NCBI GenBank assembly: GCA_937120475.1
Contig: CAKZJV010000005.1
Location: 96,885-160,884 of the forward strand
Reading direction: 5' to 3'
Length of the DNA stretch: 64,000 nt
DNA from: an uncultured Cryomorphaceae bacterium
Lineage (GTDB): Bacteria > Bacteroidota > Bacteroidia > Flavobacteriales > Schleiferiaceae
The notes under the pieces are model-generated. The model was not told the DNA's origin. It was given only the letters and a program-made list of their open reading frames with translations, and searched no databases. Position numbers and translations under genes: made by a program. Positions 17,393-25,621 of the stretch are shown here, piece by piece. The first letter of the stretch is position 1, and each line of letters opens with the position of its first letter.

Positions 17393-19777
17393 TTAAAAAG
17401 TAATACGGTATAGCACCATGGGGAACAAGCCTAATTGATAGGTGGTAACGGCTTCCTGCGCTTCAGCATCGTAATCCTGCCCAAAAGGATTCTGATTATT
17501 AGTAATATTCTGAATATCCACTGCCCATTCCTGCGTTACTTTTTTACCGGATAGCTTGTAACCTACCCTCAAATCGGCCCGGAAATAGGGATCGTATTGC
17601 TCTCCGAAGGCACGACTTTCATCATAACGCTCTTCATCGGCTATAATGGAAGCAGGAAGGTCTAAAGGCGTGTAACGCTGCCCACCGGCATAGGTAATTT
17701 TAGTGTCCACAGTAATCGTTTGCCGTTTACGCTGCTCCTCTTTGTTTTTACCTAACACAAACTCCTTACCGGCCAGGCCATTCCATACGTAGTTTCCATT
17801 AAAAGCGGTATTTCTCCATACACCGTCACTGCCCTGGTATTGTGATTCGTAAAGCGAAAGGGTGGTCAGGAAGTAGAATCCTTTATCCATAAATTTTTCC
17901 AGGGTAAGGTCCAAACCATAGTTGTAACCGCGACCACCGTTTTTTACCGAATCAGGAGCACCGAAGTTGAAACCACCGGCATTCAGGCTGGAGAAGGAGC
18001 TGGGTTGCCTCTCAATTACCGCATCATATACACGCTGGTAATAGGTTTCCGCTTTGAAATGAATGCGGTTGCGGAACATTTTATCGTAGCCCAGTACGAT
18101 ATGATGACTTTTGGTAAAATCCAGGTTGCGGTTTGGTTGCAGGTAACTGCCATCGGCCAAACGGATTTGGTCGTATAATACGTTCACCGGAGGAATCTGG
18201 CTGTGCAAGCCGTAACCAAAATTCAGGCTTTGGCTTTCATCTACCTGGTAGCTCAGGCCTAAACGGGGTTCGATATTGTAATTCTGGTTGGATTGCAAAA
18301 TCATGGCGTGAACCCCCAGGTTAGCCTCCCAACGCTCGTTGAAACGATGCTGCCAGTTTATATAGGGTTGGTACAGCATATCGTTTTCATTATGATCGCG
18401 CAGGTTGCGAAAATCATTAAGGGTGAAATCAAAGGCACTGTCCATCAGGTTGTAATTTTTGAAGGTTACAAACGCGCCCGCGCGTACCACGTTGCGGGCG
18501 TTGAACTTCCGGTTAATGAAACCACTGAACTGTATATCGTTTTGCACAAACTCCTGGCGGTAGGTGGGTGTAATAATATTACCATCGGAACTGATGGTAT
18601 CAATTTTCGTGAAATTACCGATGCTGCTGGCCGCAACCGTCAGTTTGGAGTAGGTGTCTTTATTGTAAAAATACTGGTGCGATACGCCCAGTACGCCCGT
18701 GCGCACCTCATTCCGCAAATCCTGGTCATCGCTGTAAAAGCCCCCATCACTCTCTTCGGACTCACTGTCTAAAAACTCAATGGAGCTGATACCCCCCAAC
18801 GCAAACACATCAATAGTACCGTTCTTGCTGCTGGGGAAGTGCAACTTCATATTCAAATCCTGGTAGTAAGGTACGGCCGTACCGGTACCAAAGTCGATGC
18901 CCATGGCCGACATAATACCGAGGGTGGAATAGCGATAATTGACCAGGTAGGACGATTTGTTCTCACGGCTGATTGGCCCTTCGGCCCCGAATTCCAAACC
19001 GTTGAAACCGATCTGCCCTAAAAATTCGTGCTGATCGTAATTACCGTTGCGCATTTGCAGGTCAAAAACCCCGGAAACACCATCTCCGTATTCCGATGGA
19101 AAGGCACCGGTTAAAAAATCGGAATTGGCCAGTACGTTGTTATTCAGCATACTCACCGGGCCACCGGTAGCTCCTAGCCCGCCAAAGTGGTTGGGGTTGG
19201 GAATATCGATCCCTTCCAACCTCCAGATCAAACCGATGGGTGAGTTACCCCGTATTACGATGTCATTTTGTGCATCGTTAGCGCGCTGTACCCCGGCAAA
19301 GTTGGAAGCCATGCGCGACACATCCTGTACAGAACCGGCAAAACGCATGCTCTCTTCAATGGAGAAAGTACGCCCGCTAACGGTTACCCGTTCATTCTTT
19401 ACCCTTTCTTTATCCTGTTCGGCTTTAATAACCACCTCGTCCAGTTGCTGCGTACTCTCACGCATGGTAATGTTCAATACCAATTCTTTGGAACTCAGCA
19501 ATTCTACATTCTGGGCCGTCATAGGTTCGTAACCCATAAAGCTGAAGCCCACGGATACACGGCCTACCGGAACATCGCGAATTACGTAATAACCATCACC
19601 ATCGGTAGTGGCGCCCTTACCGGTTTCGGCTTCCATTATAAAAACATTCACACCGGGGAGGGGAGTTTCACTTTGCTGGTCCACCACCCGACCCCGGATG
19701 TTTTGGGTGATAGCCTGCGCCTGTGCGGCAGTGTAAGAGAGGCTTAAAAGGCAGGCAACTAGTACTTTAATTTTCAT
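17393..19777 (-). CDS. TonB-dependent receptor with carboxypeptidase-like N-terminal domain
   Basis: A 794-residue outer-membrane receptor. Residues 1-21 are a signal peptide (cut after AQA), about 25-108 a CarboxypepD_reg-like domain (IRGRVVDQQSETPLPGVNV, DGYYVIRDVP), a LDEVVIK TonB-box-like element at 112-118, a plug around 130-260 (NDIVIRGNSP, SEYGDGVSGVFDLQ) and a beta-barrel ending in a C-terminal aromatic strand (LYRITF). It uses TonB energy to import a ligand that the sequence does not reveal. It is neither SusC-like in length nor followed by a SusD gene. It heads an operon with a small protein and a LytS/LytTR pair. TTG and TAAAATTCG at 19814-19816 and 19784-19792 may be its promoter. 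Confidence 0.93.
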   Translation of the reverse strand: MKIKVLVACLLSLSYTAAQAQAITQNIRGRVVDQQSETPLPGVNVFIMEAETGKGATTDGDGYYVIRDVPVGRVSVGFSFMGYEPMTAQNVELLSSKELVLNITMRESTQQLDEVVIKAEQDKERVKNERVTVSGRTFSIEESMRFAGSVQDVSRMASNFAGVQRANDAQNDIVIRGNSPIGLIWRLEGIDIPNPNHFGGLGATGGPVSMLNNNVLANSDFLTGAFPSEYGDGVSGVFDLQMRNGNYDQHEFLGQIGFNGLEFGAEGPISRENKSSYLVNYRYSTLGIMSAMGIDFGTGTAVPYYQDLNMKLHFPSSKNGTIDVFALGGISSIEFLDSESEESDGGFYSDDQDLRNEVRTGVLGVSHQYFYNKDTYSKLTVAASSIGNFTKIDTISSDGNIITPTYRQEFVQNDIQFSGFINRKFNARNVVRAGAFVTFKNYNLMDSAFDFTLNDFRNLRDHNENDMLYQPYINWQHRFNERWEANLGVHAMILQSNQNYNIEPRLGLSYQVDESQSLNFGYGLHSQIPPVNVLYDQIRLADGSYLQPNRNLDFTKSHHIVLGYDKMFRNRIHFKAETYYQRVYDAVIERQPSSFSSLNAGGFNFGAPDSVKNGGRGYNYGLDLTLEKFMDKGFYFLTTLSLYESQYQGSDGVWRNTAFNGNYVWNGLAGKEFVLGKNKEEQRKRQTITVDTKITYAGGQRYTPLDLPASIIADEERYDESRAFGEQYDPYFRADLRVGYKLSGKKVTQEWAVDIQNITNNQNPFGQDYDAEAQEAVTTYQLGLFPMVLYRITF

Positions 19778-19850
19778 GGTTGACGAATTTTATTCCACAA
19801 TTAATTTCATGGACAAAACACGCCCTAAAAATAAACTCCTAAAACTAAAT

Positions 19851-19884
19851 GGGAGTGAACGGGAGTTTAAGCGGAGTGAACCGG
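19851..19884 (-). promoter_or_regulatory. Candidate LytTR operator upstream of the TonB receptor operon
   Basis: Read on the minus strand, GTTCACTCC occurs at 19881-19873 and, identical in 9 of 9 bases, at 19860-19852: period 21 bp, spacer 12 bp. A third partial copy (ACTCC at 19866-19862) lies between, giving one half-site per helical turn. This is the geometry known for LytTR-domain regulators, and the operon encodes one. The site lies about 60 bp upstream of the tentative -7 element at 19784-19792, matching the spacing of the repeats in front of the other LytTR operon. Confidence 0.6.
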
Positions 19885-19936
19885 ATAGTTTATTGAAAAG
19901 GTAGTTTACCTGACAGTTCGCCCGAATTTTGGAACG

Positions 19937-20089
19937 TAATTTTGAAATATCTCTGAAAAGTTAAGATAGCAGTCATCCATAATTCCTGAATTCCCGTAAG
20001 TAATTACAGGAATAGGAATAGAATTAAGATTTTAGTTTTGTAGGTTAAGGTTGGGAAGCCTCCCCTCTTCAGGGGAGGTTTTTCTTTTT
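19937..20089 (+). ncRNA. Candidate small RNA or 5' leader in the 356-nt gap 19778-20133
   Basis: The gap contains, besides the minus-strand operator, a plus-strand -7-like element (TAATTTTG, 19937-19944), a stem ATTCCTG/CAGGAAT (19982-19988 with 20007-20013) and a strong terminator (20059-20089). No coding frame spans it. A transcript of about 140 nt from ~19951 would fit. The -33 element is not convincing, and a second -7-like TAGTTTTG at 20033-20040 confuses the start. It could also be a leader attenuating the small gene at 20134. Confidence 0.35.
20059..20089 (+). terminator. Rho-independent terminator
   Basis: CCTCCCCT (20059-20066) and AGGGGAGG (20071-20078) form a perfect 8-bp GC-rich stem with a CTTC loop, followed by TTTTTCTTTTT. 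The T-tract is on the plus strand only. No upstream plus-strand gene explains it within 4.8 kb. Confidence 0.85.
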
Positions 20090-20133
20090 AGAACCTTTTG
20101 CGGCTATGCGGAGTTCTTTATAAAAACAGGAAT

Positions 20134-20301
20134 ATGTTCGGACTATTTAAAAAGAAGAGTGAGCGCGAAAAGCTGGAAAAGCAGTACAAAAGCCTGATTG
20201 CCGAATCGCACCGCCTGAGCACCAGTAACCGTGCAGAGAGCGACCGAAAAGCAGCCCAAGCTGAAGAAGTAGCGCGGAAAATAGAGGCGCTGGACTCGTG
20301 A
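20134..20301 (+). CDS. Lacal_2735 family small protein
   Basis: A 55-residue lysine-rich protein starting MFGLFKKKSEREK, followed by a charged helical region with LSTSNRAESDRK in the middle and a C-terminal IEALD. This matches my memory of the Bacteroidota-specific Lacal_2735 family, whose function is unknown. I used the ATG at 20134, which is preceded by AGGA, instead of a TTG 12 codons upstream. It lies just after a strong terminator at 20059-20089 and converges with the next gene; the two stop codons are adjacent. Confidence 0.75.
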   Translation: MFGLFKKKSEREKLEKQYKSLIAESHRLSTSNRAESDRKAAQAEEVARKIEALDS

Positions 20302-20802
20302 TTACTTCGGTTTTCCGGCCCGCTTGATGCCCATCTTCAAATTTTCGATCAGTTGGAGGGAACGGTTAATGCGGGTATCCACCGTTTTACCGGTGTTGAT
20401 GTAATAGAGGAAACTGCGTTGCATACCCGGGTTTAGCTCTTCAAAACGTTGTCTCCCCTCTTCATCCTGATTCATCACTTCCTCCAGCTCCTCCGGCATG
20501 GGCATACCGTATTGACTGGTGTCCTTTTCCAACCAAACTTCCACCTCATCCCCCGGAAAGTGATCTGCTTCTTTCAAAGTGGTTTTACCCAAGGAAATAA
20601 ATATCTCCCCGTTTTTATTGCGTTGTATAGCACGATGGAACTTTGCCCCGTTCGCAAAATGGATTACCACCCGTACTTTGTTCTTTTTGCCTAGTAAGGG
20701 CTCTGCAATTTCCGGTGGAATATCCAGCAAAGGGTAATACGCCATCCCCTCTCCTGCGGGTGGGCGGATGAAGGTTTTGAAGGTGTTGGCTTTTTGGGTC
20801 AT
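20302..20802 (-). CDS. YdeI/OmpD-associated (OmdA) family protein with DUF1905 domain
   Basis: The 166-residue protein combines an N-terminal DUF1905 barrel-like domain (about 8-95; strands with VRVVIHFANG and EIFISLGK, then PGDEVEVWLEKD) with a C-terminal OmdA/bacteriocin-protection-like helical domain (about 105-160; RRFEEL-type stretch, FLYYINTGKTVDTRINR). The YINTGKT-x-x-T-R-x-x-R block is typical of this domain. Proteins of the family are linked to stress or peptide resistance, but biochemical function is unknown. No signal peptide is present, so it is cytoplasmic. Confidence 0.82.
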   Translation of the reverse strand: MTQKANTFKTFIRPPAGEGMAYYPLLDIPPEIAEPLLGKKNKVRVVIHFANGAKFHRAIQRNKNGEIFISLGKTTLKEADHFPGDEVEVWLEKDTSQYGMPMPEELEEVMNQDEEGRQRFEELNPGMQRSFLYYINTGKTVDTRINRSLQLIENLKMGIKRAGKPK

Positions 20803-20837
20803 GGGAATAAGATACCGTTTCCTACAGGGTCGAAGAC

Positions 20838-20927
20838 TTAGCTCTCTATACAGTTATTTACTGTCTCAAAGAACTCCTGAAGTATTATCTCTACTTCTGC
20901 TTGTTTTCCCTTGACGGTTGTAATCAT
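20838..20927 (-). CDS. Possible 29-residue small protein coupled to the ParE-type toxin
   Basis: An ATG at 20927 overlaps the toxin stop in the ATGA arrangement and opens a 29-codon frame ending in TAA at 20838. The product (MITTVKGKQAEVEIILQEFF and nine more residues) could form one amphipathic helix. It has no family match I know of. The 4-nt overlap is the main reason to take it seriously; a chance frame of this length is quite possible. Confidence 0.35.
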   Translation of the reverse strand: MITTVKGKQAEVEIILQEFFETVNNCIES

Positions 20928-21205
20928 TTTCTCGGCTTCCGGCTGGTATGAAGAATGGCATGAACATATATCATATCATCCTCAATGGTGTAATGAACTC
21001 CGTATTTAAATTTCCTGGTATATCTTATCCTGATATTCCTGTAGCGTTTTTGATATTGTTCAGGATTTTTAGCAATATCCTCAAAAACTTCGGTAACTTT
21101 TCGGTACAGTTCCACTTCCAGACCTGACCGCTCTTTTTTGTACCACTCCAAGGCTTCACGAAGATCTTGTTCAGCTCCGGGTTTAATGATCAGCTTATGC
21201 ACCAT
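20924..21205 (-). CDS. RelE/ParE-family toxin
   Basis: A 93-residue protein with the ParE/RelE fold signature: IKPGAEQDLREALEWYKKE at the N-terminus, then RYRNIRIRYTRKFKYGVHYTIE and the C-terminal VHAILHTSRKPRK. ParE-type members poison gyrase and RelE-type members cleave mRNA; the Y-G-[VI]-x-Y-x-[IV] core with the HTSR-P tail is closer to ParE. The start overlaps the antitoxin gene by 11 nt, the usual antitoxin-first order. Confidence 0.88.
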   Translation of the reverse strand: MVHKLIIKPGAEQDLREALEWYKKERSGLEVELYRKVTEVFEDIAKNPEQYQKRYRNIRIRYTRKFKYGVHYTIEDDMIYVHAILHTSRKPRK

Positions 21206-21425
21206 ACTTGGTCGATAGCTCGGCCTTTACTTCCTCCCAACTTCTACCAGCCTCGGGGTTGGATTTATGGTCGGCCAGGCGTTGCTCCAAAATCCGCTTG
21301 TGCTCATCGGATACGTGAAGATCGCTCTCTCGTGATTTTATAAAGGCCTCTAATTGCTTGAGGTACTTCTCATCCGCTCCCTGAACAACTTCTATGATCT
21401 TATTTCTCAATTCTGCTACGCCCAT
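21195..21425 (-). CDS. Addiction-module antitoxin component
   Basis: A 76-residue acidic, helical protein whose C-terminal half (ILEQRLADHKSNPEAGRSWE, then EVKAEL) matches the putative addiction-module component family (TIGR02574-like), in which the C-terminal tail wraps the ParE toxin. The N-terminal part (VAELRNKIIEVVQGADEKYL) lacks an obvious ribbon-helix-helix DNA-binding motif, so autoregulation may differ from classic ParD. It overlaps the toxin gene by 11 nt. The 238-nt region upstream has no gene. Confidence 0.82.
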   Translation of the reverse strand: MGVAELRNKIIEVVQGADEKYLKQLEAFIKSRESDLHVSDEHKRILEQRLADHKSNPEAGRSWEEVKAELSTKYGA

Positions 21426-21663
21426 ACGGTTGTTATTCTTAACGTCTTATAAAGATACGACAATTATACCGCCTTTGGCTTCCCAGACTAAAGTGGTAAA
21501 TGATATCTGGCCCATAGATAGTGTCTCATTTTAAAACGAAATACCAATTCGAATTTCGAAGATACCCTTTGAAAAATGAGTAACTTCTCAATGCCTTATT
21601 TTACTGGGTTTTGGTGAATTTAGAGTCTCTGATCCGTCTTGGAATTGCATTCAACCCAGTCAG

Positions 21664-24600
21664 TTAAAGCTGATCTTTAATCAGTTCTCCTTTCACCAAA
21701 GGCTCCAACAACCTTATAGCCGCATCCACCGTTTTTACCTCACTAAACGAAAGGTATAGTTTCTTATTCCGTTCTTTCATTTGGGCTTTGGGCTGGTCTT
21801 TCAAAAAGTGCAACACCCGTTGGAACTTACCACTCTGATAAAAAGGTGAATCCGGGTCGGATACAAAGTAACCGATCAGTCGCTCCTGCTTGAGTACCAT
21901 CTTCTCAAAACCGATTTCCTTACCCATCCAGCGTAAGCGTACGGAGTTCAGCAGTTCGTACACCTCTTCGGGCGGATTGCCAAAACGGTCCGTGAGTTCC
22001 TGTTCAAATTCATCCAGTTGCACGGGACTTTCCAGGCTATCGAGGGTTTGGTAGAGGCGCAAACGCTCTTCCACCTTATTCACATAGGTATCGGGGATCA
22101 GTATTTCGAGATCGGTATCCAACAGGGTTTCTTTCACAAAGTCCTTCTGCTCCTGTTCTTCGTTGTAGAGGTCTTTGAACTCCCCGGCTTTGAGCTCTTC
22201 AATGGCTTCCGCCAAAATTTTCTGGTAAGTATCAAAACCAATATCGGCCATAAAACCGCTTTGGTCCGCTCCTAAAAGATCACCGGCCCCGCGTATTTCC
22301 AGGTCGCGCATGGCAATCTGGAAACCACTGCCCAAATCACTGAACTGCTCAATGGCCGTGAGGCGTTTGCGCGCTTCATCGGTCAGTGTACTCATGGGGG
22401 GAGCAATCAGTTTGCAGAAGGCTTTTTTGTTGCTACGCCCTACGCGGCCCCGCATCTGGTGCAAATCGCTCAAACCTACGTGGTGGGCGTTGTTGATAAT
22501 AATGGTATTGGCGTTGGGTACATCCAATCCATTTTCGATAATAGAGGTGGCTACCAAAACGTCAAAGTGGCCTTCAATAAAGTTAAGCATCAGCCCTTCC
22601 AGCTTTTTGCCTTCCATTTGTCCGTGGCCGATGCCGATCTTGGCATCCGGCACTAAACGGCCGATCATTCCGGCTACTTCCTTAATATTTTCCACGCGGT
22701 TGTGAATGAAAAATACCTGCCCGCCCCGGCTCATTTCGTACATGATGGCATCGCGGATCATTTCCTCGCCAAAGGGTACCACCTGTGTTTCAATGGGGTG
22801 ACGATTAGGCGGTGGTGTGGTCATTACGCTCAGGTCGCGCGCCTGCATGAGGCTGAACTGTAGAGTCCTCGGGATTGGGGTTGCGGTGAGGGTGAGCGTA
22901 TCCACGTTTACCTTCAGGTTTTTGAGCTTGTCTTTTACGCTCACGCCAAATTTCTGTTCTTCATCAATCACCAAAAGACCGAGGTCTTTGAATTTCACAT
23001 CTTTTCCCACCAGGCGGTGCGTCCCGATAATGAGATCCAGCTCTCCGCTTTCCAGTTTTTTCAGGATCTCGGTTTGTTGTTTCCGGCTACGGAAGCGGTT
23101 GAGGTAGTCGATGTTACAGGGCAAATCCTTGAGGCGCTCACTAAAGGTTTTGAAGTGCTGAAAAGCTAGGATGGTGGTAGGCACCAGAACGGCTACCTGC
23201 TTGCTGTCGGCCACGGCCTTAAAAGCCGCACGGATGGCAATTTCAGTTTTTCCAAAACCTACGTCCCCGCATATTAAGCGGTCCATAGGCGTTGGTGCTT
23301 CCATATCGGCTTTTACGTCTGCGGTAGCACTGATCTGGTCAGGCGTGTCCTCGTAAATAAAGGAGGCCTCCAATTCGTGTTGCAGGTAGGTATCGGGTGA
23401 AAAGCGAAAACCTTCGTTGGCCTTGCGCTGGGCGTAGAGTTTAATCAGGTCAAAGGCCACTTCCTTGACCCGCTTTTTAGCTTTGGCCTTGGTTTTTTGC
23501 CAGGCTCCCGATCCGAGTTTATGGGTGGTGGGCACCGTGCCTTCTTTGCCGTTGTAACGGGCAATTTTGTGTAGCGAGTGGATGCTGATATACAACACAT
23601 CGCCACCATTATAGATCAGTTTAATGGCTTCCTGGCTTTTGCCGTTCACATCGATCTTTTGCAGTCCGCCAAACTCACCGATACCGTGGTCAATGTGGGT
23701 AACGTAGTCCCCAATCTGCAGGCTAGTGAGTTCCTTAAGGGTAATCGCCTGCTTTTTTTCGTAGCCGGTTTTGAGTTTAAAACGCTGGTAACGTTCAAAT
23801 ATCTGGTGATCGGTGTACACGGCTTTTTGCCCTCCTGCATCCGCAAAACCCTCGTGCAGGCTATACACTATGGGTTGAAATTCCACCTCGTGGCCGATGT
23901 CGTCAAAAATGGCGTAAAAGCGTTCCACCTGTTTAGTACTGGCGCAAAGCAGGTAGTTCTGCCAGCCTTTTTCGGTGTTGGCCTTGAAATCCTCCACCAA
24001 AAGTTCAAACTTCTTGTTGAAGGAAGGTTGTGGTTTGGCATCGAACTCAAAGCTCCGGTCGGTGGTGTAATACACATCATTTCCCCACTCCAGGGTGGCG
24101 AAGCTTTGCAGGGTTTTCTTCAGCCCGCTGCCATCTATGAAGAGTTCACCCGGTTGGCTATGACTGATCTCACCTTGCAGTTGTTTGAAGGCTTCTTCGG
24201 CCTTTGCATAGAGGTCATCCAGCTTTTTGGCCGCCAGGGGAATGCTCTTGGCCCACACCACGGTTTGATCGGAAATGTAATGCAGGAAACTCTCCCGTTT
24301 TTCCAGCATGAGCTTGTTCTCCACGTTGGGAATCAGGTTGAGCTTTTTAACCTTATCAATGCTGAGTTGGGTTTCAATATCGAAGGTGCGGATGCTTTCC
24401 ACCTCATCACCAAAAAACTCGATGCGGTAGGGTTGATCGTGCGCAAAGGAAAATACATCCACTATACCACCCCGTACGGAAAACTGGCCGGGTTCAGCCA
24501 CAAAGTCCACTCTTTCAAAATGGTATTCAAAGAGGGTTTCGTTGAGAAAATCGATGCTTAGGTCATCACCTTCCTTTACGGTAAAAGTATTGGAGTTGAG

Positions 24601-25020
24601 TTGCTTGCGAGTTACAACCTGTTCAAAGAGCGCATCGGGATAACTCACAATGGCGGCTGGTTTCTTGCGACTGTTGATGCGGTTGAGCACTTCGGCACGC
24701 AGCAATACGTTGGCATTATCGGTTTCTTCCACCTGGTAAGGCCTGCGGTAAGAGCCAGGATAAAACAGCACGTCTTTTTCTCCGATAATTCGCTCCAGGT
24801 CGTTCAGGAAATAGGCGGCTTCTTCCTTATCCTGTAAAATGAAAAGGTGTGGCCGCTCCGAATGCTGAAAAGAGGCACAGGCCGCCAGTGAGGTGAGCGA
24901 ACCGGTGAGGCCTTTGGCATGGGCCTTTGCCAGGGTATGCTGTTTAAAGAAGTTGCCGATTTCCACCAGCCTTTCATCGGCCAGGTAGGATTGAATAAAA
25001 TCGTTTGCAGTGCTTGCCAT
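21664..25020 (-). CDS. mfd: Transcription-repair coupling factor
   Basis: The 1118-residue Mfd displaces RNA polymerase stalled at lesions and recruits UvrA. In order: UvrB-like N-terminal domains (about 1-330; FYPGSYRRPYQVEE and SYPDALFEQVV), the RNA-polymerase-interacting domain (around 420-480; IGDYVTHIDHGIGEF), a RecG-like helicase (Walker A GDVGFGKTE near residue 585, DEEQ near 685, TATPIPRTL) and the C-terminal TRCF domain. I used the ATG at 25020; a GTG seven codons upstream (25041) is possible. A GATase or other fusion is absent. The protein is full length for the family. Confidence 0.97.
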   Translation of the reverse strand: MASTANDFIQSYLADERLVEIGNFFKQHTLAKAHAKGLTGSLTSLAACASFQHSERPHLFILQDKEEAAYFLNDLERIIGEKDVLFYPGSYRRPYQVEETDNANVLLRAEVLNRINSRKKPAAIVSYPDALFEQVVTRKQLNSNTFTVKEGDDLSIDFLNETLFEYHFERVDFVAEPGQFSVRGGIVDVFSFAHDQPYRIEFFGDEVESIRTFDIETQLSIDKVKKLNLIPNVENKLMLEKRESFLHYISDQTVVWAKSIPLAAKKLDDLYAKAEEAFKQLQGEISHSQPGELFIDGSGLKKTLQSFATLEWGNDVYYTTDRSFEFDAKPQPSFNKKFELLVEDFKANTEKGWQNYLLCASTKQVERFYAIFDDIGHEVEFQPIVYSLHEGFADAGGQKAVYTDHQIFERYQRFKLKTGYEKKQAITLKELTSLQIGDYVTHIDHGIGEFGGLQKIDVNGKSQEAIKLIYNGGDVLYISIHSLHKIARYNGKEGTVPTTHKLGSGAWQKTKAKAKKRVKEVAFDLIKLYAQRKANEGFRFSPDTYLQHELEASFIYEDTPDQISATADVKADMEAPTPMDRLICGDVGFGKTEIAIRAAFKAVADSKQVAVLVPTTILAFQHFKTFSERLKDLPCNIDYLNRFRSRKQQTEILKKLESGELDLIIGTHRLVGKDVKFKDLGLLVIDEEQKFGVSVKDKLKNLKVNVDTLTLTATPIPRTLQFSLMQARDLSVMTTPPPNRHPIETQVVPFGEEMIRDAIMYEMSRGGQVFFIHNRVENIKEVAGMIGRLVPDAKIGIGHGQMEGKKLEGLMLNFIEGHFDVLVATSIIENGLDVPNANTIIINNAHHVGLSDLHQMRGRVGRSNKKAFCKLIAPPMSTLTDEARKRLTAIEQFSDLGSGFQIAMRDLEIRGAGDLLGADQSGFMADIGFDTYQKILAEAIEELKAGEFKDLYNEEQEQKDFVKETLLDTDLEILIPDTYVNKVEERLRLYQTLDSLESPVQLDEFEQELTDRFGNPPEEVYELLNSVRLRWMGKEIGFEKMVLKQERLIGYFVSDPDSPFYQSGKFQRVLHFLKDQPKAQMKERNKKLYLSFSEVKTVDAAIRLLEPLVKGELIKDQL

Positions 25021-25094
25021 GGGTACAAAATGCCTAACCACCCGATCCGTTTGGGAGGGGTGGTAAAATTGGATGGCAAAAATAGGGAAGTAAT

Positions 25095-25559
25095 TTATCT
25101 GAGGGCGAGAGCTCCGAATAAAAGTAGCATCAAACTACTCAAAGAAAAAACAATGTCTTTTTCCACCTTGGATACAGGTTTTCGAAACGGCCAGGGATCT
25201 ACCCAGCCCGGATCCCATTCTTTTATTTCTACGTCCATTATAGTGAAACGTCCCGGCTGCACCTTCACCTCCTCCACTATCTTTTCCTCGTATCCAGGGT
25301 AGTTAACTTCCAAGGTGTATATTCCAGGCTCCAGTTTATCTAAGCGGTAATGACCTTCAAAATCGCTGAGGGCTCCGGTTGGCAAACTCCCATTTTCGTT
25401 CTTGATAGTAACCTCTACACCAATCATCTCTTCCCCGCTTTCTGCATCAGTAACTTTACCTTTAATGGTGCCCCACTCCATTTGCGCACTTAGCGGCTGA
25501 TAAATGCTGGTAACCAACAAAAAGAAAAATACCATTCTGGCCATGATCTGTATTTTCAT
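25095..25559 (-). CDS. Small secreted protein with carboxypeptidase-like regulatory domain and C-terminal membrane segment
   Basis: The 154-residue protein has a signal peptide (cleaved around LSA-Q), one CarboxypepD_reg-like Ig module (IKGKVTDAESGEEMIGVEVT, GHYRLDKLEPGIYTLEVNYP) and a C-terminal hydrophobic segment of about 18 residues (IVFSLSSLMLLLFGALAL). Such modules usually sit at the front of TonB receptors; here it is free-standing. I chose the ATG at 25559 because GGAG lies 8 nt upstream; a GTG three codons earlier is in frame. It may be an envelope adaptor, but the function is unknown. Confidence 0.72.
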   Translation of the reverse strand: MKIQIMARMVFFFLLVTSIYQPLSAQMEWGTIKGKVTDAESGEEMIGVEVTIKNENGSLPTGALSDFEGHYRLDKLEPGIYTLEVNYPGYEEKIVEEVKVQPGRFTIMDVEIKEWDPGWVDPWPFRKPVSKVEKDIVFSLSSLMLLLFGALALR

Positions 25560-25621
25560 TTTTGACACTCCGAATACATCAGGGTTGCCTTTTAACCGTT
25601 ATACAAGATACTGAAAGATGG

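Noticed and set aside
21603..21660. Inverted repeat ACTGGGTT/AACCCAGT downstream of mfd
   Set aside because: The arms are separated by 42 nt, too far for a convincing terminator, and nothing else supports a function.
21426..21663. Search for a gene in the gap between the antitoxin and mfd
   Set aside because: No frame with a plausible start and product was found; it seems to hold only promoter and termination sequence.
23578..24561. A 327-codon plus-strand frame inside mfd
   Set aside because: It lies wholly antisense to conserved mfd coding sequence and has no domain signature.
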